Numbered from the stretch's first letter, positions 45,559-56,800 are shown. The stretch: DNA of 64,000 nt from Methanotorris igneus Kol 5 (GCF_000214415.1 NC_015562.1:744001-808000); one strand, 5' to 3'. The notes: generated from the letters alone by a model not told the origin. A program made the numbers and translations.

Positions 45559-46080
45559 ATGGCATTGAGACCAGGTAAATGCTACAGAGGTGTAGATAAA
45601 CCACCATACACAAGAAAAGAATACATAAGAGGGGTTCCACAACCAAAAATCGTCCACTACATAATGGGAGATCCAAGAAGAGACTTCCCTATACAAATGA
45701 GCTTAGTTGTTAAGGAACCTGTCCAAATAAGACACAATGCCTTAGAAGCTGCAAGGGTCGCAGGAAACAAATACTTGATGAAAAAATGCGGTAGAATGGG
45801 ATACAGATTCCAAATTAGAGTTTACCCACACCAAGTTTTAAGAGAGCACAAAATGGCATGTGGAGCTGGAGCAGATAGGATTTCAGATGGAATGAGGTTA
45901 GCATTTGGTAAACCAATTGGAACAGCAGCGAGAGTAAGAAAGAACCAGCCAGTCATAACAGTTTGGGTAGACCCTGACAAAGTCAACGATGCAAAAGAAG
46001 CTTTAAGAAGATGTGCAATGAAACTCCCTGTTTCATGTAAAATAGTAATTGAAAAAGGGAAAGAATTAATTAAACAATAA
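45559..46080 (+). CDS. rpl10e: Ribosomal protein L10e (uL16 family)
   Basis: 173 residues, beginning ALRPGKCYR after the start methionine, with the GAGADR and GKPIGTAARV segments of L10e/uL16. It is a component of the large ribosomal subunit near the peptidyl-transferase centre and tRNA sites. GGAGGAATGATT precedes ATG 45559; the upstream ATG 45553 is within spacing range and is the alternative. The neighbour downstream is ppsA, as in M. jannaschii (MJ0543-MJ0542). Confidence 0.96.
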   Translation: MALRPGKCYRGVDKPPYTRKEYIRGVPQPKIVHYIMGDPRRDFPIQMSLVVKEPVQIRHNALEAARVAGNKYLMKKCGRMGYRFQIRVYPHQVLREHKMACGAGADRISDGMRLAFGKPIGTAARVRKNQPVITVWVDPDKVNDAKEALRRCAMKLPVSCKIVIEKGKELIKQ

Positions 46081-46307
46081 AATCAATATTTTATTATTTT
46101 TTATCTTTTTTGTTTTTAATTTAATTTTCAAATTAATTTTCATTATCCCTAAATGATTTTTACATTTTATAATATTTTATATATTTATATATTTAGATTT
46201 ATAAATTAACTAAAAATAAAAATAACAATTGCCAAAAATTTATAACGAACTTTACAAAAAATGTCAAAATGATAAAATAATAAATTCGAGAAATCCGATT
46301 AAATTAG

Positions 46308-46329
46308 GCACAAAAAATATATATAAAAC
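46308..46329 (+). promoter_or_regulatory. BRE/TATA promoter of ppsA
   Basis: GGCACAAAAAATATATATAA lies about 60 bp before the ppsA start and matches BRE/TATA. The rest of the 300-bp region after rpl10e is AT-rich and unremarkable. Confidence 0.5.
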
Positions 46330-46380
46330 TTGAAGAAATGATTAACCATAATAACAAAAACTCTCAGGTAGGGATACTAT

Positions 46381-48672
46381 ATGAAACTAATCGCGTGGTT
46401 AGATGAACTCTCAAATAAGGATGTTAGCATAGCAGGAGGAAAAGGAGCTTCATTAGGAGAAATGTGGAACGCTGGCTTGCCAGTTCCACCAGCATTTGTG
46501 GTTACTGCAGATGCATACAGACACTTTATTAAAGAGACCGGACTGCAAGATAAAATAAGAAAATTATTAAGTGGGCTTGACATCAACGACACCGACAAGT
46601 TAATCAAAGCATCAGAAGAAATAAGAAAGTTAATTGAAAGTGTTGAAATGCCAGAGGATTTGAAGTTGGCAATTATTGAATCATACAACAAATTGTGTGA
46701 AATTAGTGGGGAAGAGGAGGTTTTCGTTGCTGTAAGAAGTTCAGCAACCGCTGAAGATTTACCTGAAGCAAGTTTTGCTGGACAGCAAGAAACATTCTTA
46801 AACGTTAAAGGGGCAGACAATGTTGTTAAATACGTCCAAAAATGTTTCTCATCATTATTCACCCCAAGGGCAATATTCTATAGGGAAGAGAAAGGCTTTG
46901 ACCACTTTGAAGTAGCTCTTGCTGCTGTAGTGCAAAAGATGGTAAATGCCGATAAGGCAGGGGTAATGTTTACGGTAAACCCAATAAACAAGGACTACAA
47001 CCAATTGGTCATTGAGGCAGCTTGGGGATTAGGAGAGGGGGTCGTAAGTGGGACTGTTAGCCCAGATACATACATCGTCGATAAGACCACATTAGAAGTT
47101 ATAGACAAGCACATAGCAAGAAAAGACACTATGTTTATAAAAGATGAAAATGGAGAAACTAAAGAAGTTCCAACACCAGAAGATTTGAAAGAGAAGCAAG
47201 TTTTAGAAGAAAATGAAATAAAAGAATTGGCAAAAACTGGAATGAACATAGAGAAACACTATGGAATGCCAATGGACATTGAGTGGGCAATTGAGAAGGG
47301 GAAAATATACATGCTCCAAGCAAGACCTATAACAACACTTGGAGAAGGGGAGAAAAAAGAAGAAAAAGCAGAAGAATTCGAAGGAAAAATCCTCGTTAAG
47401 GGTATTGGAGCGTCTCCAGGAATTGCATCTGGAAAAGTTAAGGTTATCTTCGATATAAATGAAATTGGAAAAGTTGAGGATGGAGATGTTTTAGTTACAA
47501 AGATGACAACTCCTGATATGGTTCCAGCAATGAGAAGGGCAAGTGCGATTGTTACTGATGATGGTGGGTTAACCTGCCACGCTGCAATTATCTCAAGGGA
47601 ATTAGGAATTCCTTGTGTTGTAGGGACAAAAGAAGCAACAAAAGTGCTTAAAGATGGTATGATTATTACTGTTGATGGGGAGAAAGGAATTGTCTATGAA
47701 GGAGAGCTTAAGAAAAAAGAAGAGAAAAAAGAAGTCGTAACAGCAACAACAGTCATCCAAGAAGTGCCAATAATCACCGCCACTGAAGTTAAAGTAAACG
47801 TAAGTATGCCAGAAGTTGCAGAGAGGGCAGCAGCAACAGGAGCAGATGGTGTTGGGCTTTTAAGAGCAGAACACATGATACTTGGAACTGGAGTACACCC
47901 AAAGAAGATATTAGAAGAGCAAGGAGAAGATGCATTAGTTGAAGTATTTGCAGAAGGTATAAGAAAAGTTGCAGATGCTTTCTATCCAAAACCAGTAACT
48001 TACAGAACATTAGATGCTCCAACAGATGAGTTTAGGGGATTAAAAGGAGGAGAAGACGAGCCAATAGAACACAACCCAATGTTGGGTTGGAGAGGAATAA
48101 GAAGAAGTTTGGATGAGCCAGAAATATTGAAGTGTGAGTTAAAGGCAATTAAAAAATTGAGAGAAGAAGGTTACAAAAACATAAACATTATGATTCCACT
48201 TGTTACACACCCAGATGAAGTTAGAAAAGTCAAAGAAATTGCAAGAGAAGTTGGTTTAGAGTTAGGAAAAGACATAGAATTTGGTATAATGGTTGAGACA
48301 CCAGCAGCAGCGTTGATTATTGAAGAGTTTATAAAAGAAGGTATCGACTTCGTAAGTTTGGGAACAAATGACTTAACCCAATACACCATTGCAATAGACA
48401 GAAACAACGAGTTGGTCTCAAAATATTATATGGAGCATCATCCAGCAGTGATGAAGTTAATTGAGTATGTTATAAAAACATGTAAGAAACATGGGGTCAA
48501 GACCTCAATCTGTGGACAAGCAGGAAGCAGACCACACATTGTTGAGAAGTTGGTAGAATGGGGAATAACAAGCGTCTCTGCAAATATAGATGCTGTTGAC
48601 ACAATTAGAAAGGTTGTTGCAAGAACAGAGCAGAAGATTATCCTTGAAGCAATTAGAAATAAAAAACTATAA
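46381..48672 (+). CDS. ppsA: Phosphoenolpyruvate synthase
   Basis: 763 residues. An N-terminal ATP-grasp-like pyruvate/ATP domain, the phospho-histidine domain with His400 in TCHAAIISRE, and a C-terminal PEP/pyruvate barrel with catalytic Cys711 in SICGQAGS. PpsA converts pyruvate plus ATP to PEP, AMP and phosphate for gluconeogenesis. The M. jannaschii protein contains an intein; here the sequence is continuous. A lysine/glutamate-rich linker (about 322-335) joins domains. AGGTAGGGATACT precedes the start. Confidence 0.95.
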   Translation: MKLIAWLDELSNKDVSIAGGKGASLGEMWNAGLPVPPAFVVTADAYRHFIKETGLQDKIRKLLSGLDINDTDKLIKASEEIRKLIESVEMPEDLKLAIIESYNKLCEISGEEEVFVAVRSSATAEDLPEASFAGQQETFLNVKGADNVVKYVQKCFSSLFTPRAIFYREEKGFDHFEVALAAVVQKMVNADKAGVMFTVNPINKDYNQLVIEAAWGLGEGVVSGTVSPDTYIVDKTTLEVIDKHIARKDTMFIKDENGETKEVPTPEDLKEKQVLEENEIKELAKTGMNIEKHYGMPMDIEWAIEKGKIYMLQARPITTLGEGEKKEEKAEEFEGKILVKGIGASPGIASGKVKVIFDINEIGKVEDGDVLVTKMTTPDMVPAMRRASAIVTDDGGLTCHAAIISRELGIPCVVGTKEATKVLKDGMIITVDGEKGIVYEGELKKKEEKKEVVTATTVIQEVPIITATEVKVNVSMPEVAERAAATGADGVGLLRAEHMILGTGVHPKKILEEQGEDALVEVFAEGIRKVADAFYPKPVTYRTLDAPTDEFRGLKGGEDEPIEHNPMLGWRGIRRSLDEPEILKCELKAIKKLREEGYKNINIMIPLVTHPDEVRKVKEIAREVGLELGKDIEFGIMVETPAAALIIEEFIKEGIDFVSLGTNDLTQYTIAIDRNNELVSKYYMEHHPAVMKLIEYVIKTCKKHGVKTSICGQAGSRPHIVEKLVEWGITSVSANIDAVDTIRKVVARTEQKIILEAIRNKKL

Positions 48673-48732
48673 TTAAAATTCTCTTTTTTATTTTTTTGAT
48701 TCAATTTCAATTTAAAATTTTGACGTGGGATC

Positions 48733-49893
48733 ATGAAATTTGAATTTTATAATATTGGATGCATAGAAAATGTAGAATTGGAATTAAAACCATTTACACT
48801 AATTGCTGGCGTAAATCAAACAGGAAAATCGTTTATTTTAAAATGTATTTATGGAATTTTAAACTCACATGGTTTCAATATAAGTGAATTAGATAAAGTA
48901 TTGGAAGACATACTAAAAAAATCAAATATAAAAAAGGAAGAAGTAAATAAACTTCTTGAAGAATCAGATTTAGTTGGTGCTATAGTACTCTTTCTTTTGG
49001 GTTTAGGTTTGTCTTATAAACTAATAAAAAGAAACAGAGAAGGTCTCCAAAATAAGCTAAAATGGATATTCCAACAAAAAAATTTAGGGAATATTGTTAA
49101 TAAATTTTCTAATTCTAATGAAGGAATCATTAAAATAATAACTAAAGATGAAGTGTATACAATAAAAATACCAAAAGATAAAGATGAGATTAAAACTGAT
49201 AAGGATGAATTGATTTTGAAAGCAGGATGGGCAAATTTTATTTCATCGCCGATTCTTTTAGATTTAGAAAAAGGAATTGCGACATATAGGGAATATTATC
49301 CAAATAACTATGGAATTCCAGACATTTATTGGGATATTTTAAGAGATATAAGAAACGTGGGAAAAGCAGAAAAAATTGAATTAATAGACATTTACAAAAA
49401 AATTGAAAATATTATTGGAGGTAAATTTGAATATGAAATGGGAAAAGGATTTGTGTATAAAAGGGGAGATAAAGAGTTTCACATAAATTTAGTTGCATAT
49501 GGTATAAAGATATTTGGTATTATTCAGATGTTAATAGAGAGAAATTTAATAACTAAGGGCTCAGTTTTAATACTCGAAGAACCAGAGGTACATTTACATC
49601 CATCATTAAGGTTTAAACTCGTTGATTTATTGAAAGATTTGGCAAACTCTGGAGTTTATGTTGTTATTTCAACGCATAGTCCAGAGATTGTTAGATATGT
49701 GGAATATCTGATAAACACTAAAAAAATGGATATCAAAAATTGTTCATTTCTGCATTTAAAACTTAATGAAAAAACTCTAACATCCTATGGAAAAAGTAAG
49801 GGTGATTATAAGGAATTGAATGAAATTATGAAATCTTTAACAGAGGACTATTTTGATATTGTAGTTAGAGAAGAGCTAGAGATGGAGGACTAA
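48733..49893 (+). CDS. AAA ATPase, OLD/RecF-like (second pair)
   Basis: 386 residues: Walker A GVNQTGKS (26-33), a hydrophobic stretch (about 78-96), Walker B SVLILEEPEVHLHP (about 276-289) and STHSPEI (about 313). This is a classic ABC-ATPase without nuclease domain. The GTGGGATC site precedes the ATG. It overlaps closely with the next gene (1 bp gap), so they form a two-gene unit between ppsA and coaD. In defence islands such ATPases pair with nucleases or toxins. It is not closely similar in sequence to the 886 ATPase. Confidence 0.75.
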   Translation: MKFEFYNIGCIENVELELKPFTLIAGVNQTGKSFILKCIYGILNSHGFNISELDKVLEDILKKSNIKKEEVNKLLEESDLVGAIVLFLLGLGLSYKLIKRNREGLQNKLKWIFQQKNLGNIVNKFSNSNEGIIKIITKDEVYTIKIPKDKDEIKTDKDELILKAGWANFISSPILLDLEKGIATYREYYPNNYGIPDIYWDILRDIRNVGKAEKIELIDIYKKIENIIGGKFEYEMGKGFVYKRGDKEFHINLVAYGIKIFGIIQMLIERNLITKGSVLILEEPEVHLHPSLRFKLVDLLKDLANSGVYVVISTHSPEIVRYVEYLINTKKMDIKNCSFLHLKLNEKTLTSYGKSKGDYKELNEIMKSLTEDYFDIVVREELEMED

Positions 49894-49894
49894 T

Positions 49895-50392
49895 ATGAGA
49901 ATAAATAATAATATAAACCTTAATGATTTCAAAACCAATAATTTCTCAAAAGAACATGAGTCATTAAAAAACTTACCAAAAGAATTTATAAATTTTGATG
50001 AAATTGGGAAAGGTTGTTGGTCTCAGTTAAGAACTGTTGATATGTTGGATGTTAAAGATAACTCTTTTATTTTGATGGAGATAACCAATTTAAAGAATAC
50101 ACTTTACAATAAATCGAAAAAATTTAAAATAAGTGTGGAGATTGCAAAAGAATTTATAAAATCAGAATATAGAGAAAAATTAATGGAATCATTGCTTTTA
50201 TTGTCTTTGCTAACGAATAACCTAAATAACAAAAGAATAACTTTCAAACTTATATTATATGACAAAAAAGAAGATATTTTTGCTTACGAATATTTAAAAT
50301 CCTATTTAAACAGTATTTTGCAAGAAGGGGACAAATGCAAAATAACACACATTGAAGATTTTATAAAATATTTAAATAAACAAATTAAGTGA
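49895..50392 (+). CDS. Partner protein of the ATPase, possible nuclease fold
   Basis: 165 residues. The central part, [27 protein letters not shown], looks like the strand pattern of a PD-(D/E)xK-type nuclease (an Asp before a strand ending in Glu, with a Lys soon after), but the match is weak. The C-terminal half is helical, with [24 protein letters not shown] lies just before the ATG. It ends 4 bp before coaD. Function unknown; the nuclease idea is inference. Confidence 0.5.
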   Translation: MRINNNINLNDFKTNNFSKEHESLKNLPKEFINFDEIGKGCWSQLRTVDMLDVKDNSFILMEITNLKNTLYNKSKKFKISVEIAKEFIKSEYREKLMESLLLLSLLTNNLNNKRITFKLILYDKKEDIFAYEYLKSYLNSILQEGDKCKITHIEDFIKYLNKQIK

Positions 50393-50396
50393 TAAT

Positions 50397-50849
50397 ATGC
50401 CAAATAAAGTTGTTGTTGGAGGAACGTTCGATATTTTACATGAAGGGCATAAAAAACTCATAATCTTTGCTTCAAAATTAGGAAAATTGTTTATTGGAAT
50501 TACAAGTGATGAATTTGCAAAAAAATATAAAAAACACGAGATAAATCCATTAAATATAAGAATAGAGAACTTAAAAAAATTTTTAGAGGAAAATAATATT
50601 GATTATGAGTTGAAAGTTATTGATAATCCCTACGGGGATGCCACAGAAGAGGATTATGATGCCATTGTAGTATCGCCCGAAACCAAAAAAACTGCTGAAA
50701 AGATAAATGAAATTAGGATAAAAAAAGGATTAAAGCCTTTAAAGATTTATGTTTATGATTATGTTCTTGCAGAAGATGGAAAACCCATATCAACAACACG
50801 AATAAGAGAAAAGATAATAGATGAAAAAGGCCATTTACTCAAAAAATAA
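50397..50849 (+). CDS. coaD: Phosphopantetheine adenylyltransferase
   Basis: 150 residues of archaeal CoaD (COG1019). Nucleotidyltransferase signature [14 protein letters not shown] (about 8-21) and ISTTRIREK near the end (ISSTRIR in others). The enzyme adenylates 4'-phosphopantetheine to dephospho-CoA, the penultimate step of CoA synthesis. The start is set by AAGTGATA before ATG 50397. It matches M. jannaschii MJ1030, with MJ1031 next. Confidence 0.93.
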   Translation: MPNKVVVGGTFDILHEGHKKLIIFASKLGKLFIGITSDEFAKKYKKHEINPLNIRIENLKKFLEENNIDYELKVIDNPYGDATEEDYDAIVVSPETKKTAEKINEIRIKKGLKPLKIYVYDYVLAEDGKPISTTRIREKIIDEKGHLLKK

Positions 50850-50937
50850 TAAAATAATAAATAATATCCACCTACTATTTTTTACAAAGGGAATTAAATT
50901 TTATTTTGCTTTTTTAAAAGTTTCTTGGGGGATTTAG

Positions 50938-51849
50938 ATGGATGTAATAATTATTGTAATGAATTTGATATTGATTGGTTATCTGTTAAAATATTTAAAA
51001 TTGTTAAAAGAAACCGATAGGATTGCATTAAACAACATTGTTGTTTATATAACAATGCCCGCAACGATATTCCTTACAATAATGACAAAGGTATCCTCAT
51101 CCGATTTATTTGAATTCTTAAAATTGCCATTTGCAATAATCATAACTGATTTAATTTGTGGAATTTTGGCTTATTTTGTTGGGAAATCGTTTTTAAAGTT
51201 GAATAATAAATCATTGGGTGGGTTTATTCTTGTTTGTATGCTTGGAAATACGGGATTTTTGGGTTATCCTATAGCGTATGGACTTTATGGGGATGATGGA
51301 TTAGCAAGAGCAATATTTTGCGATATGGGGGGAGTTTTTGCAACCATGTTATTTGGAACCTATGTTGGGATAAAGTTTGGGAAAAATTCGGGGAATATAT
51401 TAAAAGAACTCTTAAGATTTCCCCCACTAATAACTGGAATTTTTACAATAATTTTGGTATTTTTTGGGGTAGAGTTGGATTATTTTCCTTCATTTATAAT
51501 AAAAACGCTTGAATACTTATCAAGTGCAACCATACCATTAATTATGCTCTCTCTTGGTCTGTCTTTGTCTCCATCAGCAGCAAAATTTGGGATTTTTTAT
51601 GGAATGTTGGTGTCTTTATTTAGGTTTGGTGTTTCTCCAGCCACAGCGTATTCATTGTCTGAGGTATTTTTAATAAGTGGATTAGAAAAAAAAGTCCTTA
51701 TTATTGAGAGCGCCATGCCATCTGCATTGATGACTTTGGTTTTATCTACGCTCTATGAGTTAGATGTTAAGTTGGTTGCATCATGTTGCTTTATAACTAC
51801 TGTATTGTCACTTGCAGTCATACCCATTATACAATATTTAAAATTTTAA
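50938..51849 (+). CDS. Auxin-efflux-carrier (AEC) family transporter
   Basis: 303 residues with about ten hydrophobic segments, the layout of the AEC family of the BART superfamily: NNIVVYITMPATIF in helix 2, GNTGFLGYPIAYGLYG and, in the second half, SATIPLIMLSLG and MPSALMTLVLS. Members carry dicarboxylates or similar anions across the membrane. Substrate not predictable. It follows coaD as MJ1031 follows MJ1030. A GGGGGATTTAG site precedes the ATG. Confidence 0.85.
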   Translation: MDVIIIVMNLILIGYLLKYLKLLKETDRIALNNIVVYITMPATIFLTIMTKVSSSDLFEFLKLPFAIIITDLICGILAYFVGKSFLKLNNKSLGGFILVCMLGNTGFLGYPIAYGLYGDDGLARAIFCDMGGVFATMLFGTYVGIKFGKNSGNILKELLRFPPLITGIFTIILVFFGVELDYFPSFIIKTLEYLSSATIPLIMLSLGLSLSPSAAKFGIFYGMLVSLFRFGVSPATAYSLSEVFLISGLEKKVLIIESAMPSALMTLVLSTLYELDVKLVASCCFITTVLSLAVIPIIQYLKF

Positions 51850-52023
51850 ATAAAAAATTAATTTGGGTTTATAAATATTTAAAATAAAAAATTATATATA
51901 TGGGTAATGCAAAATATAAATTATATAATATAGAGATATAACTATATATTTTAATTGGAGTTCTCAATGTTTATAATGTTTATTTTGAAAAGTTTTTGGT
52001 ATAAAAATATTTTGGTGATTATC

Positions 52024-52626
52024 ATGAAAAGAGGTCAACTTACCCTTGAGTTAATTCTTCTTCTTTTAGGCGTTGTGGTTGGGGGAACCGTTGTAGCAAC
52101 CCAAATAAGTAATCCAAATATTGGCAGTGGAAGTGAGGTAAAAGAGTTTAAAAACATTTCAATGGTTGCCTTTAGTTCTCCAGTACCAATTACAACTACT
52201 GATAATAACCAAAATGATGTTCAAATAAGATCTCACACCGTATATGCAAAGAACATTAACATTAATTCAACAAGTTCCGAAAGAAATAATGAACTTACAA
52301 TTTATGATATTAACGGGCACATATACAAATTGTATAAGAAAGAGAATAGAAAAGGGTTAATTGATAAAAATGATGGTAACATAATATATATTGGCGAGGG
52401 AGAATCATTTTCAGGAAAGGCAACTAAAATAATATTTAGGTGGAAAAGAGGTAATTCCATTACGTTGTTAATAGATGGAACCAATCGTACGCTTAAATGC
52501 AAAAAAGTAACTCTCATAGCAAACAATATCGAAAATCCAATTAAATATACAATTTCCCATGAATCTGGATCAGGGAACTTCTACTTGTCATTTAATGCTA
52601 CAAACGCAACCGTAATTGTAGAATAA
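52024..52626 (+). CDS. Class III signal-peptide (pilin-like) protein
   Basis: 200 residues. MKRG-QLTLELILLLLG is a euryarchaeal class III signal peptide: processing by EppA peptidase is expected between Gly4 and Gln5, with the hydrophobic stretch (about 8-26) remaining as the N-terminal assembly helix of the filament. The rest is a beta-rich domain with Thr/Asn-rich segments, typical for adhesion-like or structural pilins. The longer frame from 51955 has no ribosome-binding site; TTGGTGATTATC precedes ATG 52024. It is not next to secretion genes. Confidence 0.8.
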   Translation: MKRGQLTLELILLLLGVVVGGTVVATQISNPNIGSGSEVKEFKNISMVAFSSPVPITTTDNNQNDVQIRSHTVYAKNININSTSSERNNELTIYDINGHIYKLYKKENRKGLIDKNDGNIIYIGEGESFSGKATKIIFRWKRGNSITLLIDGTNRTLKCKKVTLIANNIENPIKYTISHESGSGNFYLSFNATNATVIVE

Positions 52627-52761
52627 GAACAAAATAAAAAAAGTTAATTCAATATACCATTGCAATAATAAAGAAAATTATTAATCTAATTGTACCTTAA
52701 AATAATTTTTGATATATTTTTAAACTAAAAGATTTATTTTTTTAAATTAATTTTTTAATTT

Positions 52762-52824
52762 TGTCAGACAGTGCTGGTTTCTTCATCCCACAAAGGTCAG
52801 TGGGGGTAACTGTCATCATCCACT
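52762..52824 (-). ncRNA. C/D box guide sRNA
   Basis: On the minus strand the order is C box ATGATGA (52813-52819), a 12-nt guide CAGTTACCCCCA, D' box CTGA (52797-52800), 9-nt spacer region, C' box GATGAAG (near 52783-52789), a guide AAACCAGCACTGT and D box CTGA (52764-52767). Spacing is ideal for an archaeal C/D sRNA guiding 2'-O-methylation. The first guide is complementary to a GGGGTAACT sequence, which I recall from helix 69-71 of archaeal 23S rRNA; the second target is unknown. Confidence 0.7.
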
Positions 52825-52929
52825 TTTTTATTACATACTCAATAATATTATTTTAATGTTTGCGTTGCATTTAAATATTATTTTTAACATCTTATTTTTG
52901 AGAAAAAACTATTTTTTATTGGTGATATT

Positions 52930-53790
52930 ATGATACTTTTGGATGAAAATACAAGAGCAGTAGTGCAGGGGATTACAGGAAAGCAGGGGAGTTTCCACAC
53001 AAAGAAAATGCTCGAATGTGGGACAAACATAGTAGCAGGAGTTACACCCGGTAAGGGAGGAATGGAAGTTCATGGAGTGCCTGTTTATGACACCGTTTGT
53101 GAGGCAGTTGATGAGCACGATGCAAACGCATCAGTAATTTTTGTCCCAGCACCATTTGCAAAGGATGCTGCTTATGAGGCAATAGATGCTGGTTTGGATT
53201 TGATAGTTATTATAACAGAACACATTCCAGTGCATGATGCAATAGATATTGTTGACTATGCTGAGAGTGTTGGGGCGAAGATTATAGGACCTAACACTCC
53301 AGGGATTGCATCCCCTAAGGTCGGTAAATTGGGGATAATCCCAATGAGCATATTAAAAGAGGGAAGCGTAGGAATGGTTTCAAGAAGTGGAACTTTAACA
53401 TATGAGATAGCAAGTCAAATAACCAATGCTGGCTTTGGGCAGTCAACATGTGTTGGAATTGGTGGAGACCCAGTAACGGGACTTAGATATGTTGAAATAT
53501 TGGAAATGTTTGAAAAAGATAAAGAAACTGATGCAGTTGTTATGATTGGAGAAATTGGGGGAAGTGCAGAGGAGATTGCAGCAGAATATATCAAAAAAAT
53601 GAAAAAACCAGTTATTGGTTATATAGCAGGGCAGTCAGCACCAGAGGGTAAAAGAATGGGACACGCAGGGGCTATTATTGAGGGAGGTAAAGGAACAGCA
53701 GAAAGTAAAATGAAAGCATTGGAAGAAGCAGGAGCTTATGTCGCTAAAAAGATATCAGACATTCCTAAGATTTTGAAAGAAGTGATTTAA
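52930..53790 (+). CDS. sucD: Succinate--CoA ligase alpha subunit
   Basis: 286 residues with the CoA-binding Rossmann N-terminus ([16 protein letters not shown]), [17 protein letters not shown] and the phospho-histidine His245 in MGHAGAI. The enzyme links succinyl-CoA and ADP to succinate, CoA and ATP in the partial reductive TCA cycle of methanogens. The beta subunit sucC is not adjacent. GGTGATATT precedes the ATG. The length is normal for the family. Confidence 0.95.
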   Translation: MILLDENTRAVVQGITGKQGSFHTKKMLECGTNIVAGVTPGKGGMEVHGVPVYDTVCEAVDEHDANASVIFVPAPFAKDAAYEAIDAGLDLIVIITEHIPVHDAIDIVDYAESVGAKIIGPNTPGIASPKVGKLGIIPMSILKEGSVGMVSRSGTLTYEIASQITNAGFGQSTCVGIGGDPVTGLRYVEILEMFEKDKETDAVVMIGEIGGSAEEIAAEYIKKMKKPVIGYIAGQSAPEGKRMGHAGAIIEGGKGTAESKMKALEEAGAYVAKKISDIPKILKEVI

Positions 53791-53852
53791 TTATTTTTTA
53801 ATTAATTTTTTCTTTTTTTATTTTTTAGTTAAAACCAATTTAAAGTGAAACT

Positions 53853-56800
53853 ATGGTTGCATTGATAATTTGCGAAAAGCCATCTGTCGCAAAAAAGATA
53901 GCAGAGGCGTTAGGAAAACCAAAGAAAAAATCCATATACGGCGTGCCTTATTATGAATTAGAAAGAAATGGGAAAAAAATTTTAGTTGCAAGTGCAGTTG
54001 GACATCTTTTTACATTGGTTGAGAAAAAAGAGGGTAAATTTGGAGAATATCCTGTTTTTGATATTGACTGGGTTCCAGCATCAATAGAGGAAGGGAAAAA
54101 ATACGTAGAGAATTATATAAAAGCACTAAAAAAATTGTCAAAAGAAGCGGATGAGTTCTATGTAGCTACCGATTGGGATATTGAAGGGGAGTTGATTGGT
54201 TACCATGCTTTATACTATTGTTGTGGGAAGAAGAATGCAAAAAGAATGAGATTCTCATCATTAACAAAAAAAGAAATAGTAAAGGCATTTGAAAATCCAG
54301 ATACCATTGATTTTGGGTTGGTTGATGCGGGGGACAGTAGGCATAAGGTTGATTGGTATTTTGGGATTAATGTTTCAAGGGCTTTGATGGAGGCAATTAG
54401 GGCAGTGAAGAGATGGAAAACAATGAGCACAGGAAGAGTTCAGGGTCCTGCATTGGCGTTTTTGGTTGAAAGGGAATTGGAAATTAAGAGGTTTGTCCCA
54501 AAACCTTACTGGGTAATAAGTGCTTTGTTAGATGAAAAACTAAATGCAACTCACGAAAAGGAAAAGTTTTGGGATGAAAAAGAGGCAAATCAAGTATATA
54601 AAAAAATAAAGGATGTAAAAGAGGGTATTGTCGTTGAGGTAAAAAAGAGAAAGAAGAAGATAAAACCAAATCCACCATTTGACTTAGGAACTCTGCAGAG
54701 GGAGGCTTATAGAATATACAAATTCTCCCCTAAAAAAACGCAGGAAATTGCTCAGAGGTTGTATGAAAAAAGCCTTTGCTCTTATCCAAGAACATCATCC
54801 CAAAAATTACCAAAAGATAAGAAATATTTAGAGGATGTTTTAAGCATAATTAAAAATCATCCTATATATGGAAAGTATGCAGAGAGAATATTAAAAGAAA
54901 ACCTAAAGCCAATTGAAGGGAAAAAGGAGGATCCAGCACACCCAGCAATACATATCGTTGATATCCCAAAGGAAAAATTGTCAGAGGAAGAGGAGAAGAT
55001 ATACGATTTAATTGCAAGGAGGACATTGGCAGCGTTTTGGGATGATGCAGAGAGAGAATATTGCAACATAACCATTGACATTGGAGGAGAAAAATTCAAA
55101 CTCAGCGGTTCAAGGACAGTTAAAGAAGGTTGGCATGAGATTTATTACTTCACGAAGTTTGATGAGATTGAACTCCCACCATTAAAGAAAAATGAAAAAA
55201 TAAAAGTGGAAAAAATCAACATAGAAAGGAAAGAAACAAAACCACCAAAGAGATATACTGTTGCAAGTATTATAAAGGAACTTGAAAGCAGAAAGTTAGG
55301 AACTAAATGTTTAACACCAAATACCTTAATTAAAGTTGAAATTGATAATATAATCAAATATATAAAAATTGAGAATTTGTTTGAGTTGTTAAATGATAGA
55401 TTTAAAGATGGAAATGTTGAGTTTGCAATAAACAATAAGAATATTAAATGTTTCTCTTATGACACTGATGAAATTAAAAGCATATTTAAATATATAAGTA
55501 AAAGAAAATTGGAAAAAAATGAAAGTGTTTATAAAATTGAGTTTGAAGATGGGAGTTTTATTGAAGTTACAGAAGAGCATCCAATTTTAATATATGACGG
55601 TGATGGGGAGTTTAAATACATCAGAGCCAAAGATTTAAAAAAAGGGATGAAAACTATATCATCTATAAAGTATGATGATAAAGAAGGGGATGTTATATGC
55701 ACGTGGGAAAAATTTATTGAAATATGTAATGAAAAATCAAAATTATATGGAATATCAGAAGATATTGGAAAAATTAGAGAAAAACTAGGAATGTCTAAGT
55801 ATAAATTTGCGAAAAAATATGGATTAAGCTGTTCAAGTGTTTGGAAATATGAAAAAAACAAAAGAATTCCAATATATTTATTTAAAAAATTGGATTTAAA
55901 AAAGCCCAATTATATAGCATCAACAAATAAAAATGTTATAATAAAAAATCCATTTCCTTTAAAAATTTCAAGTTCATTGGTTAGAATACTTGCCCATTTA
56001 ATTGGTGATGGTTCAATAGACAAAGAAAAAATAAAAAGAGAAAATTGCTATGATTTCAGATACCACAACACAAATATTGATTTAATAAAGCAATTTGTTG
56101 AAGATATTGAGAGGGTATTTGGTATTAAATTAACAATAAAAAAGGCAAAGAAAAGAAAAAATCAAAAGTTAAAATACTACGTTCAAGTTCCAAGTGTTGT
56201 TGGAAGGATAATATCAATCCTATTTAAAGAAGTTATTGAAAAAAATGCCCCAAAAATACCAAAAGAATTCTATCCCGAATTTATTGGAGCATTATTTGAT
56301 GATGAAGGATGTGCTATTGAAAAAGAAGGTAAAGCATTTATCTCGAATACTAATTTAGAATTACTTAAGGATGTTAAGGAAATGCTTTTAGAACTTGGAA
56401 TTAAATCAAGAATTGATGAAAAACAATTTAAGTTGTTTATTAAAGGAAGAAAAAACATTCAGAAGTTTTTAAATATTATTCCATTTATATCAGTTGATAA
56501 AAAGCAAAAATTAATTAATGCTCTTTCTAATAAATATAAATGGAAAGATTGTTCAGTAGTAAAAAAAGAAAAAGAGATTATAAAAGTTTTGGGTTTATAT
56601 GGTGCTATAGATTTAAATGAATTAAGCAAAAAAACAAAATTGCCAGCAAGTGTTGTTAGGGAATATATAAAAGAATTTATTAAAAATGGGATTGTTGAAG
56701 AAATTGTTTCTGACAATAAAAAAATTGTTTATACATTAAAAATTCCTCCACATAAGACATTTTATAGGTATATTGGTGAAAAAGTTATTAACAAAGATTT

